Source: Hybos culiciformis (Eukaryota; Arthropoda; Insecta; Diptera; Hybotidae). Taken from it: a DNA stretch of 64,000 bases. The translations under genes were made by a program, and so were the position numbers. Positions 35,641 through 48,900 of the stretch are shown piece after piece. The DNA is taken from positions 1 to 64,000 of the forward strand of contig CAXFZM010000265.1 in the NCBI GenBank assembly GCA_964007475.1, written 5' to 3'. Each line of letters starts with the position of its first letter. Within the stretch, counting starts at the first letter, position 1. The notes beneath the pieces were generated by a model. That model was not told where the DNA came from. It saw nothing but the letters and a program-made list of their open reading frames with translations, and did no database searches.

Positions 35641-38600
35641 GGTGAGCAAACCCCCTAACTTAACACATAAAATGTTGACTTTGGGCTGGTTTTTTGTTCA
35701 TTACTCCGGTTCTAGACCTCGGAGAACCTCCGTTTTTGGCTTAAATTAAAGGTCTAAAAATTACGCTTCTTTCTGTGCAATTTTTATGTAAATCGGTTTT
35801 CTAGATTCGGAGAAATAAACGATAAGGTGAGCAAACCCCCTAACTTTAACACATAAAATGTTGACTTTGGGCTGGTTTTTTGTTCATTACTCCGGCTCCA
35901 GACCTCGGAGAACCTCCATTTTTGGCTTAAATTAAAGGTCTAGAAATTACGCTTCTTTCTGTGCAATTTTTATGAAAATCGGTTTTCTAGATCCGGAGAA
36001 ATAAACGATAAGGTGAGCAAACCCCCTAACTTTAACACATAAAATGTTGACTTTGGGCTGGTTTTTTGTTCATTACTCGGCTCCAGACCTCGGAGAACCT
36101 CCATTTTTGGCTTAAATTAAAGGTCTAGAAATTACGCTTCTTTCTGTGCAATTTTTATGTAAATCGGTTTTCTAGATCCGGAGAAATAAACGATAAGGTG
36201 AGCAAACCCCCTAGCTTTAACACATAAAATGTTGACTTTGGGCTGGTTTTTTGTTCATTACTCCGGCTCCAGACATCGGAGAACCTCCATTTTTGGCTTA
36301 AATTAAAGGTCTAGAAATTACGCTTCTTTCTGTGCAATTTTTTTGTAAATCGGTTTTCTAGATCCGGAGAAGTAAACGATAAGGTGAGCAAACCCCCTAA
36401 CTTAACACATAAAATGTTGACTTTGGGCTGGTTTTTTGTTCATTACTCCGGTTCTAGACCTCGGAGAACCTCCGTTTTTGGCTTAAATTAAAGGTCTAAA
36501 AATTACGCTTCTTTCTGTGCAATTTTTATGTAAATCTATTTTCTAGATCCGGAGAAATAAACGATAAGGTGAGCAAACCCCCTAACTTTAACACATAAAA
36601 TGTTGACTTTGGGCTGGTTTTTTGTTTATTACTCCTGTTCCAGACCTCGGAGAACCTCCATTTTTGGCTTAAATTAAAGGTCTAGAAATTACGCTTCTTT
36701 CTGTGCAATTTTTATGTAAATCGGTTTTCTAGATCCGGAGAAATAAACGATAAGGTGAGTAAACCCCCTAACTTTAACACATAAAATGTTGACTTTGGGC
36801 TGGTTTTTTGTTCATTACTCGGGCTCCAGACCTCGGAGAACCTCCGTTTTTGGCTTAAATTGAAGGTCTAAAAATTACGCTTCTTTCTGTGCAATTTTTA
36901 TGTAAATCGGTTTTCTAGATCCGGAGAAATAAACGATAAGGTGAGCAAACCCCCTAACTTTAACACATAAAATGTTGAATTTGGGCTGGTTTTTTGTTCA
37001 TTACTCCGGCTCCAGACCTCGGAGAACCTCCATTTTTGGCTTAAATTAAAGGTCTAGAAATAACGCTTCTTTCTGTGCAATTTTTATGTAAATCGGTTTT
37101 CTAGATCCGGAGAAATAAACGATAAGGTGAGCAAACCCCCTAACTTTAACACATAAAATGTTGACTTTGGGCTGGTTTTTTGTTCATTACTCGGGCTCCA
37201 GACCTCGGAGAACCTCCGTTTTTGGCTTAAATTAAAGGTCTAGAAATTACGCTTCTTTCTGTGCAAATTTTATGAAAATCGGGTTTCTAGATCCGGAGAA
37301 GTAAACGATAAGGTGAGCAAACCCCTTAACTTTAACACATAAAATGTTGACTTTGGGCTGGTTTTTTGTTCATTACTCCGGCTCTAGACCTTGGAGAACC
37401 TCCGTTTTTGGCTTAAATTAAAGGTCTAGAAATTACGCTTCTTTCTGTGCAATTTTTATGTAAATCGGTTTTCTAGATCCGGAGAAATAAACGATAAGGT
37501 GAGCAAACGCCCTAACTTTAACACATAAAATGTTGACTTTGGGCTGGTTTTTTGTTCATTACTCCGGCTCCAGACTTCGGCGGACCTCCGTCTTTGGCTT
37601 AAATTAAAGGTCTAGAAATTACGCTTCTTTCTGTGCAAATTTTATGAAAATCGGGTTTCTAGATCCGGAGAAGTAAACGATAAGGTGAGCAAACCCCTTA
37701 ACTTTAACACATAAAATGTTGACTTTGGGCTGGTTTTTTGTTCATTACTCCGGCTCTAGACCTTGGAGAACCTCCGTTTTTGGCTTAAATTAAAGGTCTA
37801 GAAATTACGCTTCTTTCTGTGCAATTTTTATGTAAATCGGTTTTCTAGATCCGGAGAAATAAACGATAAGGTGAGCAAACCCCCTAACTTTAACACATAA
37901 AATGTTGACTTTGGGCTGGTTTTTTGTTCATTACTCCGGCTCCAGACTTCGGCGGACCTCCGTCTTTGGCTTAAATTAAAGGTCTAGAAATTACGCTTCT
38001 TTCTGTGCAAATTTTATGAAAATCGGGTTTCTAGATCCGGAGAAGTAAACGATAAGGTGAGCAAACCCCTTAACTTTAACACATAAAATGTTGACTTTGG
38101 GCTGGTTTTTTGTTCATTACTCCGGCTCTAGACCTTGGAGAACCTCCGTTTTTGGCTTAAATTAAAGGTCTAGAAATTACGCTTCTTTCTGTGCAATTTT
38201 TATGTAAATCGGTTTTCTAGATCCGGAGAAATAAACGATAAGGTGAGCAAACCCCCTAACTTTAACACATAAAATGTTGACTTTGGGCTGGTTTTTTGTT
38301 CATTACTTGGGCTCCAGACCTCGGAGAACCTCCGTTTTTGGCTTAAATTAAAGGTCTAGAAATTACGCTTCTTTCTGTGCAATTTTTATGAAAATCGGTT
38401 TTCTAGATCCGGAGAAATAAACGATAAGGTGAGCAAACCCCTTAACTTTAACACATAAAATGTTGACTTTGGGCTGGTTTTTTGTTCATTACTCCGGCTC
38501 CAGACCTCGGAGAACCTCCGTTTTTGGCTTAAATTAAAGGTCTAGAAATTACGCTTCTTTCTGTGCAATTTTTATGTAAATCGGTTTTCTAGATCAGGAG

Positions 38601-40135
38601 AAATAAACGATAAGGTGAGCAAACCCCTTAACTTTAACACATAAAATGTTGACTTTGGGCTGGTTTTTTGTTCATTACTCGGGCTCCAGACCTCGGAGAA
38701 CCTCCGTTTTTGGCTTAAATTAAAGGTCTAGAAATTACGCTTCTTTCTGTGCAATTTTTATGAAAATCGGTTTTCTAGATCCGGAGAAATAAACGATAAG
38801 GTGAGCAAACCCCCTAACTTTAACACATAAAATGTTGACTTTGGGCTGGTTTTTTGTTCATTACTCCGGCTCCAGACTTCGGCGGACCTCCGTCTTTGGC
38901 TTAAATTAAAGGTCTAGAAATTACGCTTCTTTCTGTGCAATTTTTATGAAAATCGGTTTTCTAGATCCGGAGAAGTAAACGATAAGGTGAGCAAACCCCT
39001 TAACTTTAACACATAAAATGTTGACTTTGGGCTGGTTTTTTGTTCATTACTCGGCTCCAGACCTCGGAGAACCTCCATTTTTGGCTTAAATTAAAGGTCT
39101 AGAAATTACGCTTCTTTATGTGCAATTTTTATGTAATCGGTTTTCTAGATCCGGAGAAATAAACGATAAGGTGAGCAAACCCCCTAACTTTAACACATAA
39201 AATGTTGACTTTGGGCTGGTTTTTTGTTCATTACTCGGGCTCCAGACCTCGGAGAACCTCCGTTTTTGGCTTAAATTAAAGGTCTAGAAATAACGCTTCT
39301 TTCTGTGCAATTTTTATGTAAATCGGTTTTCTAGATCCGGAGAAGTAAACGATAAGGTGAGCAAACCCCCTAACTTAACACATAAAATGTTGACTTTGGG
39401 CTGGTTTTTTGTTCATTACTCGGGCTCCAGACCTCTGAGAACCTCCGTTTTTGGCTTAAATTAAAGGTCTAAAAATTACGCTTCTTTCTGTGCAATTTTT
39501 ATGTAAATCGGTTGTCTAGATCCGGAGAAATAAACGATAAGGTGAGCAAACCCCCTAACTTTAACACATAAAATGTTGACTTTGGGCTGGTTTTTTGTTC
39601 ATTACTCCTGCTCCAGACCTCGGAGAACCTCCATTTTTGGCTTAAATTAAAGGTCTAGAAATTACGCTTCTTTCTGTGCAAATTTTATGTAAATCGGTTT
39701 TCTAGATCCGGAGAAATAAACGATAAGGTGAGCAAACCCCCTAACTTTAACACATAAAATGTTGACTTTGGGCTGGTTTTTTGTTCATTACTCCGGCTGC
39801 AGACCTCGGAGAACCTCCGTTTTTGGCTTAAATTAAAGGTCTAGAAATAACGCTTCTTTCTGTGCAATTTTTATGTAAATCGGTTTTCTAGATCCGGAGA
39901 AATAAACGATAAGGTGAGCAAACCCCCTAACTTTAACACATAAAATGTTGACTTTGGGCTGGTTTTTTGTTCATTACTCGGGCTCCAGACCTCGGAGAAC
40001 CTCCGTTTTTGGCTTAAATTAAAGGTCTAGAAATTACGCTTCTTTCTGTGCAATTTTTATGAAAATCGGTTTTCTAGATCCGGAGAAATAAACTATAAGG
40101 TGAGCAAACCCCCTAGCTTTAACACATAAAATGTT

Positions 40136-40155
40136 GACTTTGGGCTTCTTTCTGT
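40136..40155. other. 80-bp internal deletion, gggc joined to ttcttt (first of three)
   Basis: The monomer reads gactttgggcttctttctg: unit position ~143 is joined to ~38 of the next unit, so about 80 bp covering the T6 run, the ctccgg and cggag words and the tctaga at 24-29 are missing. A gct match is shared at the join. The same junction recurs at 48612 (offset 8467) and 51684 (offset 3072 from the second), so it is a single event later copied by two duplications. Confidence 0.88.
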
Positions 40156-42127
40156 GCAATTTTTATGAAAATCGGTTTTCTAGATCCGGAGAAATAAACG
40201 ATAAGGTGAGCAAACCCCCTAACTTTAACACATAAAATGTTGACTTTGGGCTGGTTTTTTGTTCATTACTCCGGCTCCAGACCTCGGAGAACCTCCATTT
40301 TTGGCTTAAATTAAAGGTCTAGAAATTACGCTTCTTTCTGTGCAATTTTTATGTAAATCGGTTTTTTAGATCCGGAGAAATAAACGATAAGGTGAGCAAA
40401 CCCCCTAACTTAACACATAAAATGTTGACTTTGGGCTGGTTTTTTGTTCATTACTCCGGTTCTCGACCTCGGAGAACCTCCGTTTTTGGCTTAAATTAAA
40501 GGTCTAAAAATTACGATTCTTTCTGTGCAATTTTTATGTAAATCGGTTTTCTAGATCCGGAGAAATAAACGATAAGGTGAGCAAACCCCCTAACTTTAAC
40601 ACATAAAATGTTGACTTTGGGCTGGTTTTTTGTTCATTACTCCGGCTCCAGACCTCGGAGAACCTCCATTTTTGGCTTAAATTAAAGGTCTAGAAATTAC
40701 GCTTCTTTCTGTGCAATTTTTATGTAAATCGGTTTTCTAGATCCGGAGAAGTAAACGATAAGGTGAGCAAACCCCCTAACTTAACACATAAAATGTTGAC
40801 TTTGGGCTGGTTTTTTGTTCATTACTCCGGTTCTAGACCTCGGAGAACCTCCGTTTTTGGCTTAAATTAAATGTCTAAAAATTACGCTTCTTTCTGTGCA
40901 ATTTTTATGTAAATCGGTTTTCTAGATCCGGAGAAATAAACGATAAGGTGAGCAAACCCCCTAACTTTAACACATAAAATGTTGACTTTGGGCTGGTTTT
41001 TTGTTCATTACTCCGGCTCCAGACCTCGGAGAACCTCCATTTTTGGCTTAAATTAAAGGTCTAGAAATTACGCTTCTTTCTGTGCAAATTTTATGAAAAT
41101 CGGGTTTCTAGATCCGGAGAAGTAAACGATAAGGTGAGCAAACCCCTTAACTTTAACACATAAAATGTTGACTTTGGGCTGGTTTTTTGTTCATTACTCC
41201 GGCTCTAGACCTTGGAGAACCTCCGTTTTTGGCTTAAATTAAAGGTCTAGAAATTACGCTTCTTTCTGTGCAATTTTTATGTAAATCGGTTTTCTAGATC
41301 CGGAGAAATAAACGATAAGGTGAGCAAACCCCCTAACTTTAACACATAAAATGTTGACTTTGGGCTGGTTTTTTGTTCATTACTTGGGCTCCAGACCTCG
41401 GAGAACCTCCGTTTTTGGCTTAAATTAAAGGTCTAGAAATTACGCTTCTTTCTGTGCAATTTTTATGAAAATCGGTTTTCTAGATCCGGAGAAATAAACG
41501 ATAAGGTGAGCAAACCCCCTAACTTTAACACATAAAATGTTGACTTTGGGCTGGTTTTTTGTTCATTACTCCGGCTCCAGACCTCGGAGAACCTCCATTT
41601 TTGGCTTAAATTAAAGGTCTAGAAATTACGCTTCTTTCTGTGCAATTTTTATGTAAATCGGTTTTCTAGATCAGGAGAAATAAACGATAAGGTGAGCAAA
41701 CCCCTTAACTTTAACACATAAAATGTTGACTTTGGGCTGGTTTTTTGTTCATTACTCGGGCTCCAGACCTCGGAGAACCTCCGTTTTTGGCTTAAATTAA
41801 AGGTCTAGAAATTACGCTTCTTTCTGTGCAATTTTTATGAAAATCGGTTTTCTAGATCCGGAGAAATAAACGATAAGGTGAGCAAACCCCCTAACTTTAA
41901 CACATAAAATGTTGACTTTGGGCTGGGTTTTTTGTTCATTACTCCGGCTCCAGACTTCGGCGGACCTCCGTCTTTGGCTTAAATTAAAGGTCTAGAAATT
42001 ACGCTTCTTTCTGTGCAATTTTTATGAAAATCGGTTTTCTAGATCCGGAGAAGTAAACGATAAGGTGAGCAAACCCCTTAACTTTAACACATAAAATGTT
42101 GACTTTGGGCTGGTTTTTTGTTCATTA

Positions 42128-42944
42128 CTCCGGCTCCAGACCTCGGAGAACCTCCATTTTTGGCTTAAATTAAAGGTCTAGAAATTACGCTTCTTTCTGT
42201 GCAATTTTTATGTAAATCGGTTTTCTAGATCCGGAGAAGTAAACGATAAGGTGAGCAAACCCCCTAACTTAACACATAAAATGTTGACTTTGGGCTGGTT
42301 TTTTGTTCATTACTCCGGTTCTAGACCTCGGAGAACCTCCGTTTTTGGCTTAAATTAAATGTCTAAAAATTACGCTTCTTTCTGTGCAATTTTTATGTAA
42401 ATCGGTTTTCTAGATCCGGAGAAATAAACGATAAGGTGAGCAAACCCCCTAACTTTAACACATAAAATGTTGACTTTGGGCTGGTTTTTTGTTCATTACT
42501 CCGGCTCCAGACCTCGGAGAACCTCCATTTTTGGCTTAAATTAAAGGTCTAGAAATTACGCTTCTTTCTGTGCAAATTTTATGAAAATCGGGTTTCTAGA
42601 TCCGGAGAAGTAAACGATAAGGTGAGCAAACCCTTAACTTTAACACATAAAATGTTGACTTTGGGCTGGTTTTTTGTTCATTACTCCGGCTCTAGACCTT
42701 GGAGAACCTCCGTTTTTGGCTTAAATTAAAGGTCTAGAAATTACGCTTCTTTCTGTGCAATTTTTATGTAAATCGGTTTTCTAGATCCGGAGAAATAAAC
42801 GATAAGGTGAGCAAACCCCCTAACTTTAACACATAAAATGTTGACTTTGGGCTGGTTTTTTGTTCATTACTTGGGCTCCAGACCTCGGAGAACCTCCGTT
42901 TTTGGCTTAAATTAAAGGTCTAGAAATTACGATTCTTTCTGTGC
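42128..42944. repeat. Partial 8-monomer duplication (1488-bp offset)
   Basis: From 42128 the monomer order returns to that of 40640: ccattttt; aagtaaac/cttaac/ggttctag; aaatgtctaaaa (g at 42361 against 40873, offset 1488 bp); ccattttt; aaattttatg/gggtttctag; ccttgg; ttacttgggc (~42870 against ~41384). It ends at about 42.9 kb, where the sequence switches to the acgattcttt/caatgttt monomer that starts the right copy of the large duplication. The right copy has no equivalent of this block, so it belongs to the left copy only or was lost from the right. Confidence 0.75.
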
Positions 42945-45900
42945 AATGTTTATGAAAATCGGTTTTCTAGATCCGGAGAAATAAACGATAAGGTGAGCAA
43001 ACCCCCTAACTTTAACACATAAAATGTTGACTTTGGGCTGGGTTTTTGTTCATTACTCCGGCTCCAGACTTCGGCGGACCTCCGTTTTTGGCTTAAATTA
43101 AAGGTCTAGAAATTACGCTTCTTTCTGTGCAATTTTTATGAAAATCGGTTTTCTAGATCCGGAGAAATAAACGATAAGGTGAGCAAACCCCCTAACTTTA
43201 ACACATAAAATGTTGACTTTGGGCTGGGTTTTTGTTCATTACTCCGGCTCCAGACTTCGGCGGACCTCCGTTTTTGGCTTAAATTAAAGGTCTAGAAATT
43301 ACGCTTCTTTCTGTGCAATTTTTATGAAAATCGGTTTTCTAGATCCGGAGAAATAAACGATAAGGTGAGCAAACCCCTTAACTTTAACACATAAAATGTT
43401 GACTTTGGGCTGGTTTTTTGTTCATTACTCCGGCTCCAGACCTCGGAAAACTTCCGTTTTTGGCTTAAATTAAAGGTCTAGAAATTACGCTTCTTTCTGT
43501 GCAATTTTTATGAAAATCGGTTTTCTAGATCCGGAGAAATAAACGATAAGGTGAGCAAACCCCCTAACTTTAACACATAAAATGTTGACTTTGGGCTGGT
43601 TTTTTGTTCATTACTCCGGCTCCAGACTTCGGCGGACCTCCGTTTTTGGCTTAAATTAAAGGTCTAGAAATTACACTTCTTTCTGTGCAATGTTTATGAA
43701 AATCGGTTTTCTAGATCCGGAGAAATAAACGATAAGGTGAGCAAACCCCCTAACTTTAACACATAAAATGTTGACTTTGGGCTGGTTTTTTGTTCATTAC
43801 TCGGGCTCCAGACCTCGGAGAACCTCCTTTTTTGGCTTAAATTAAAGGTCTAGAAATTACGCTTCTTTCTGTGCAATTTTTATGTAAATCGGTTTTCTAG
43901 ATCCGGAGAAATAAACGATAAGGTGAGCAAACCCCCGAACTTTAACACATAAAATGTTGACTTTGGGCTGGTTTTTTGTTCATTACTCCGGCTCCAGACC
44001 TCGGAGAACCTCCATTTTTGGCTTAAATTAAAGGTCTAGAAATTACGCTTCTTTCTGTGCAATTTTTATGTAAATCGGTTTTTTAGATCCGGAGAAATAA
44101 ACGATAAGGTGAGCAAACCCCCTAACTTAACACATAAAATGTTGACTTTGGGCTGGTTTTTTGTTCATTACTCCGGTTCTAGACCTCGGAGAACCTCCGT
44201 TTTTGGCTTAAATTAAAGGTCTAAAAATTACGCTTCTTTCTGTGCAATTTTTATGTAAATCGGTTTTCTAGATTCGGAGAAATAAACGATAAGGTGAGCA
44301 AACCCCCTAACTTTAACACATAAAATGTTGACTTTGGGCTGGTTTTTTGTTCATTACTCCGGCTCCAGACCTCGGAGAACCTCCATTTTTGGCTTAAATT
44401 AAAGGTCTAGAAATTACGCTTCTTTCTGTGCAATTTTTATGAAAATCGGTTTTCTAGATCCGGAGAAATAAACGATAAGGTGAGCAAACCCCCTAACTTT
44501 AACACATAAAATGTTGACTTTGGGCTGGTTTTTTGTTCATTACTCGGCTCCAGACCTCGGAGAACCTCCATTTTTGGCTTAAATTAAAGGTCTAGAAATT
44601 ACGCTTCTTTCTGTGCAATTTTTATGTAAATCGGTTTTCTAGATCCGGAGAAATAAACGATAAGGTGAGCAAACCCCCTAGCTTTAACACATAAAATGTT
44701 GACTTTGGGCTGGTTTTTTGTTCATTACTCCGGCTCCAGACATCGGAGAACCTCCATTTTTGGCTTAAATTAAAGGTCTAGAAATTACGCTTCTTTCTGT
44801 GCAATTTTTTTGTAAATCGGTTTTCTAGATCCGGAGAAGTAAACGATAAGGTGAGCAAACCCCCTAACTTAACACATAAAATGTTGACTTTGGGCTGGTT
44901 TTTTGTTCATTACTCCGGTTCTAGACCTCGGAGAACCTCCGTTTTTGGCTTAAATTAAAGGTCTAAAAATTACGCTTCTTTCTGTGCAATTTTTATGTAA
45001 ATCTATTTTCTAGATCCGGAGAAATAAACGATAAGGTGAGCAAACCCCCTAACTTTAACACATAAAATGTTGACTTTGGGCTGGTTTTTTGTTCATTACT
45101 CCTGTTCCAGACCTCGGAGAACCTCCATTTTTGGCTTAAATTAAAGGTCTAGAAATTACGCTTCTTTCTGTGCAATTTTTATGTAAATCGGTTTTCTAGA
45201 TCCGGAGAAATAAACGATAAGGTGAGTAAACCCCCTAACTTTAACACATAAAATGTTGACTTTGGGCTGGTTTTTTGTTCATTACTCGGGCTCCAGACCT
45301 CGGAGAACCTCCGTTTTTGGCTTAAATTGAAGGTCTAAAAATTACGCTTCTTTCTGTGCAATTTTTATGTAAATCGGTTTTCTAGATCCGGAGAAATAAA
45401 CGATAAGGTGAGCAAACCCCCTAACTTTAACACATAAAATGTTGAATTTGGGCTGGTTTTTTGTTCATTACTCCGGCTCCAGACCTCGGAGAACCTCCAT
45501 TTTTGGCTTAAATTAAAGGTCTAGAAATAACGCTTCTTTCTGTGCAATTTTTATGTAAATCGGTTTTCTAGATCCGGAGAAATAAACGATAAGGTGAGCA
45601 AACCCCCTAACTTTAACACATAAAATGTTGACTTTGGGCTGGTTTTTTGTTCATTACTCGGGCTCCAGACCTCGGAGAACCTCCGTTTTTGGCTTAAATT
45701 AAAGGTCTAGAAATTACGCTTCTTTCTGTGCAAATTTTATGAAAATCGGGTTTCTAGATCCGGAGAAGTAAACGATAAGGTGAGCAAACCCCTTAACTTT
45801 AACACATAAAATGTTGACTTTGGGCTGGTTTTTTGTTCATTACTCCGGCTCTAGACCTTGGAGAACCTCCGTTTTTGGCTTAAATTAAAGGTCTAGAAAT

Positions 45901-48900
45901 TACGCTTCTTTCTGTGCAATTTTTATGTAAATCGGTTTTCTAGATCCGGAGAAATAAACGATAAGGTGAGCAAACGCCCTAACTTTAACACATAAAATGT
46001 TGACTTTGGGCTGGTTTTTTGTTCATTACTCCGGCTCCAGACTTCGGCGGACCTCCGTCTTTGGCTTAAATTAAAGGTCTAGAAATTACGCTTCTTTCTG
46101 TGCAAATTTTATGAAAATCGGGTTTCTAGATCCGGAGAAGTAAACGATAAGGTGAGCAAACCCCTTAACTTTAACACATAAAATGTTGACTTTGGGCTGG
46201 TTTTTTGTTCATTACTCCGGCTCTAGACCTTGGAGAACCTCCGTTTTTGGCTTAAATTAAAGGTCTAGAAATTACGCTTCTTTCTGTGCAATTTTTATGT
46301 AAATCGGTTTTCTAGATCCGGAGAAATAAACGATAAGGTGAGCAAACCCCCTATTTTTAACACATAAAATGTTGACTTTGGGCTGGTTTTTTGTTCATTA
46401 CTCCGGCTCCAGACTTCGGCGGACCTCCGTCTTTGGCTTAAATTAAAGGTCTAGAAATTACGCTTCTTTCTGTGCAAATTTTATGAAAATCGGGTTTCTA
46501 GATCCGGAGAAGTAAACGATAAGGTGAGCAAACCCCTTAACTTTAACACATAAAATGTTGACTTTGGGCTGGTTTTTTGTTCATTACTCCGGCTCTAGAC
46601 CTTGGAGAACCTCCGTTTTTGGCTTAAATTAAAGGTCTAGAAATTACGCTTCTTTCTGTGCAATTTTTATGTAAATCGGTTTTCTAGATCCGGAGAAATA
46701 AACGATAAGGTGAGCAAACCCCCTAACTTTAACACATAAAATGTTGACTTTGGGCTGGTTTTTTGTTCATTACTTGGGCTCCAGACCTCGGAGAACCTCC
46801 GTTTTTGGCTTAAATTAAAGGTCTAGAAATTACGCTTCTTTCTGTGCAATTTTTATGAAAATCGGTTTTCTAGATCCGGAGAAATAAACGATAAGGTGAG
46901 CAAACCCCCTAACTTTAACACATAAAATGTTGACTTTGGGCTGGTTTTTTGTTCATTACTCCGGCTCCAGACCTCGGAGAACCTCCATTTTTGGCTTAAA
47001 TTAAAGGTCTAGAAATTACGCTTCTTTCTGTGCAATTTTTATGTAAATCGGTTTTCTAGATCAGGAGAAATAAACGATAAGGTGAGCAAACCCCTTAACT
47101 TTAACACATAAAATGTTGACTTTGGGCTGGTTTTTTGTTCATTACTCGGGCTCCAGACCTCGGAGAACCTCCGTTTTTGGCTTAAATTAAAGGTCTAGAA
47201 ATTACGCTTCTTTCTGTGCAATTTTTATGAAAATCGGTTTTCTAGATCCGGAGAAATAAACGATAAGGTGAGCAAACCCCCTAACTTTAACACATAAAAT
47301 GTTGACTTTGGGCTGGTTTTTTGTTCATTACTCCGGCTCCAGACTTCGGCGGACCTCCGTCTTTGGCTTAAATTAAACGTCTAGAAATTACGCTTCTTTC
47401 TGTGCAATTTTTATGAAAATCGGTTTTCTAGATCCGGAGAAGTAAACGATAAGGTGAGCAAACCCCTTAACTTTAACACATAAAATGTTGACTTTGGGCT
47501 GGTTTTTTGTTCATTACTCGGCTCCAGACCTCGGCGAACCTCCATTTTTGGCTTAAATTAAAGGTCTAGAAATTACGCTTCTTTATGTGCAATTTTTATG
47601 TAATCGGTTTTCTAGATCCGGAGAAATAAACGATAAGGTGAGCAAACCCCCTAACTTTAACACATAAAATGTTGACTTTGGGCTGGTTTTTTGTTCATTA
47701 CTCGGGCTCCAGACCTCGGAGAACCTCCGTTTTTGGCTTAAATTAAAGGTCTAGAAATAACGCTTCTTTCTGTGCAATTTTTATGTAAATCGGTTTTCTA
47801 GATCCGGAGAAGTAAACGATAAGGTGAGCAAACCCCCTAACTTAACACATAAAATGTTGACTTTGGGCTGGTTTTTTGTTCATTACTCGGGCTCCAGACC
47901 TCTGAGAACCTCCGTTTTTGGCTTAAATTAAAGGTCTAAAAATTACGCTTCTTTCTGTGCAATTTTTATGTAAATCGGTTGTCTAGATCCGGAGAAATAA
48001 ACGATAAGGTGAGCAAACCCCCTAACTTTAACACATAAAATGTTGACTTTGGGCTGGTTTTTTGTTCATTACTCCTGCTCCAGACCTCGGAGAACCTCCA
48101 TTTTTGGCTTAAATTAAAGGTCTAGAAATTACGCTTCTTTCTGTGCAAATTTTATGTAAATCGGTTTTCTAGATCCGGAGAAATAAACGATAAGGTGAGC
48201 AAACCCCCTAACTTTAACACATAAAATGTTGACTTTGGGCTGGTTTTTTGTTCATTACTCCGGCTCCAGACCTCGGAGAACCTCCGTTTTTGGCTTAAAT
48301 TAAAGGTCTAGAAATAACGCTTCTTTCTGTGCAATTTTTATGTAAATCGGTTTTCTAGATCCGGAGAAATAAACGATAAGGTGAGCAAACCCCCTAACTT
48401 TAACACATAAAATGTTGACTTTGGGCTGGTTTTTTGTTCATTACTCGGGCTCCAGACCTCGGAGAACCTCCGTTTTTGGCTTAAATTAAAGGTCTAGAAA
48501 TTACGCTTCTTTCTGTGCAATTTTTATGAAAATCGATTTTCTAGATCCGGAGAAATAAACTATAAGGTGAGCAAACCCCCTAGCTTTAACACATAAAATG
48601 TTGACTTTGGGCTTCTTTCTGTGCAATTTTTATGAAAATCGGTTTTCAAGATCCGGAGAAATAAACGATAAGGTGAGCAAACCCCCTAACTTTAACACAT
48701 AAAATGTTGACTTTGGGCTGGTTTTTTGTTCATTACTCCGGCTCCAGACCTCGGAGAACCTCCATTTTTGGCTTAAATTAAAGGTCTAGAAATTACGCTT
48801 CTTTCTGTGCAATTTTTATGTAAATCGGTTTTTTAGATCCGGAGAAATAAACGATAAGGTGAGCAAACCCCCTAACTTAACACATAAAATGTTGACTTTG

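Larger units (their letters stand above)
34228..42128. repeat. Large tandem duplication (8.5-8.7 kb offset), left copy
   Basis: Matches 42945-50595 in order and rare tags. The offset is 8717 bp at the left end (cccccgaac g at 35220 and 43937; cctcctttttt at 35111 and 43828) and 8467 bp after the extra 250 bp near 35.4-35.8 kb (gattcgg at 35804 and 44271; atcaggag at 38593 and 47060; gggcttctt at 40141 and 48608). The copy contains three monomer pairs alternating aaattttatg/gggtttctag/aagtaaac/ccttgg with a tgtaaatcgg monomer (37.27-38.2 kb), and an internal duplication of about 3077 bp (atcaggag at 38593 and 41670). Differences from the right copy that I saw are few, for example ggctgcag near 39798 and gggctgggttttttg near 41926. 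Confidence 0.85.
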
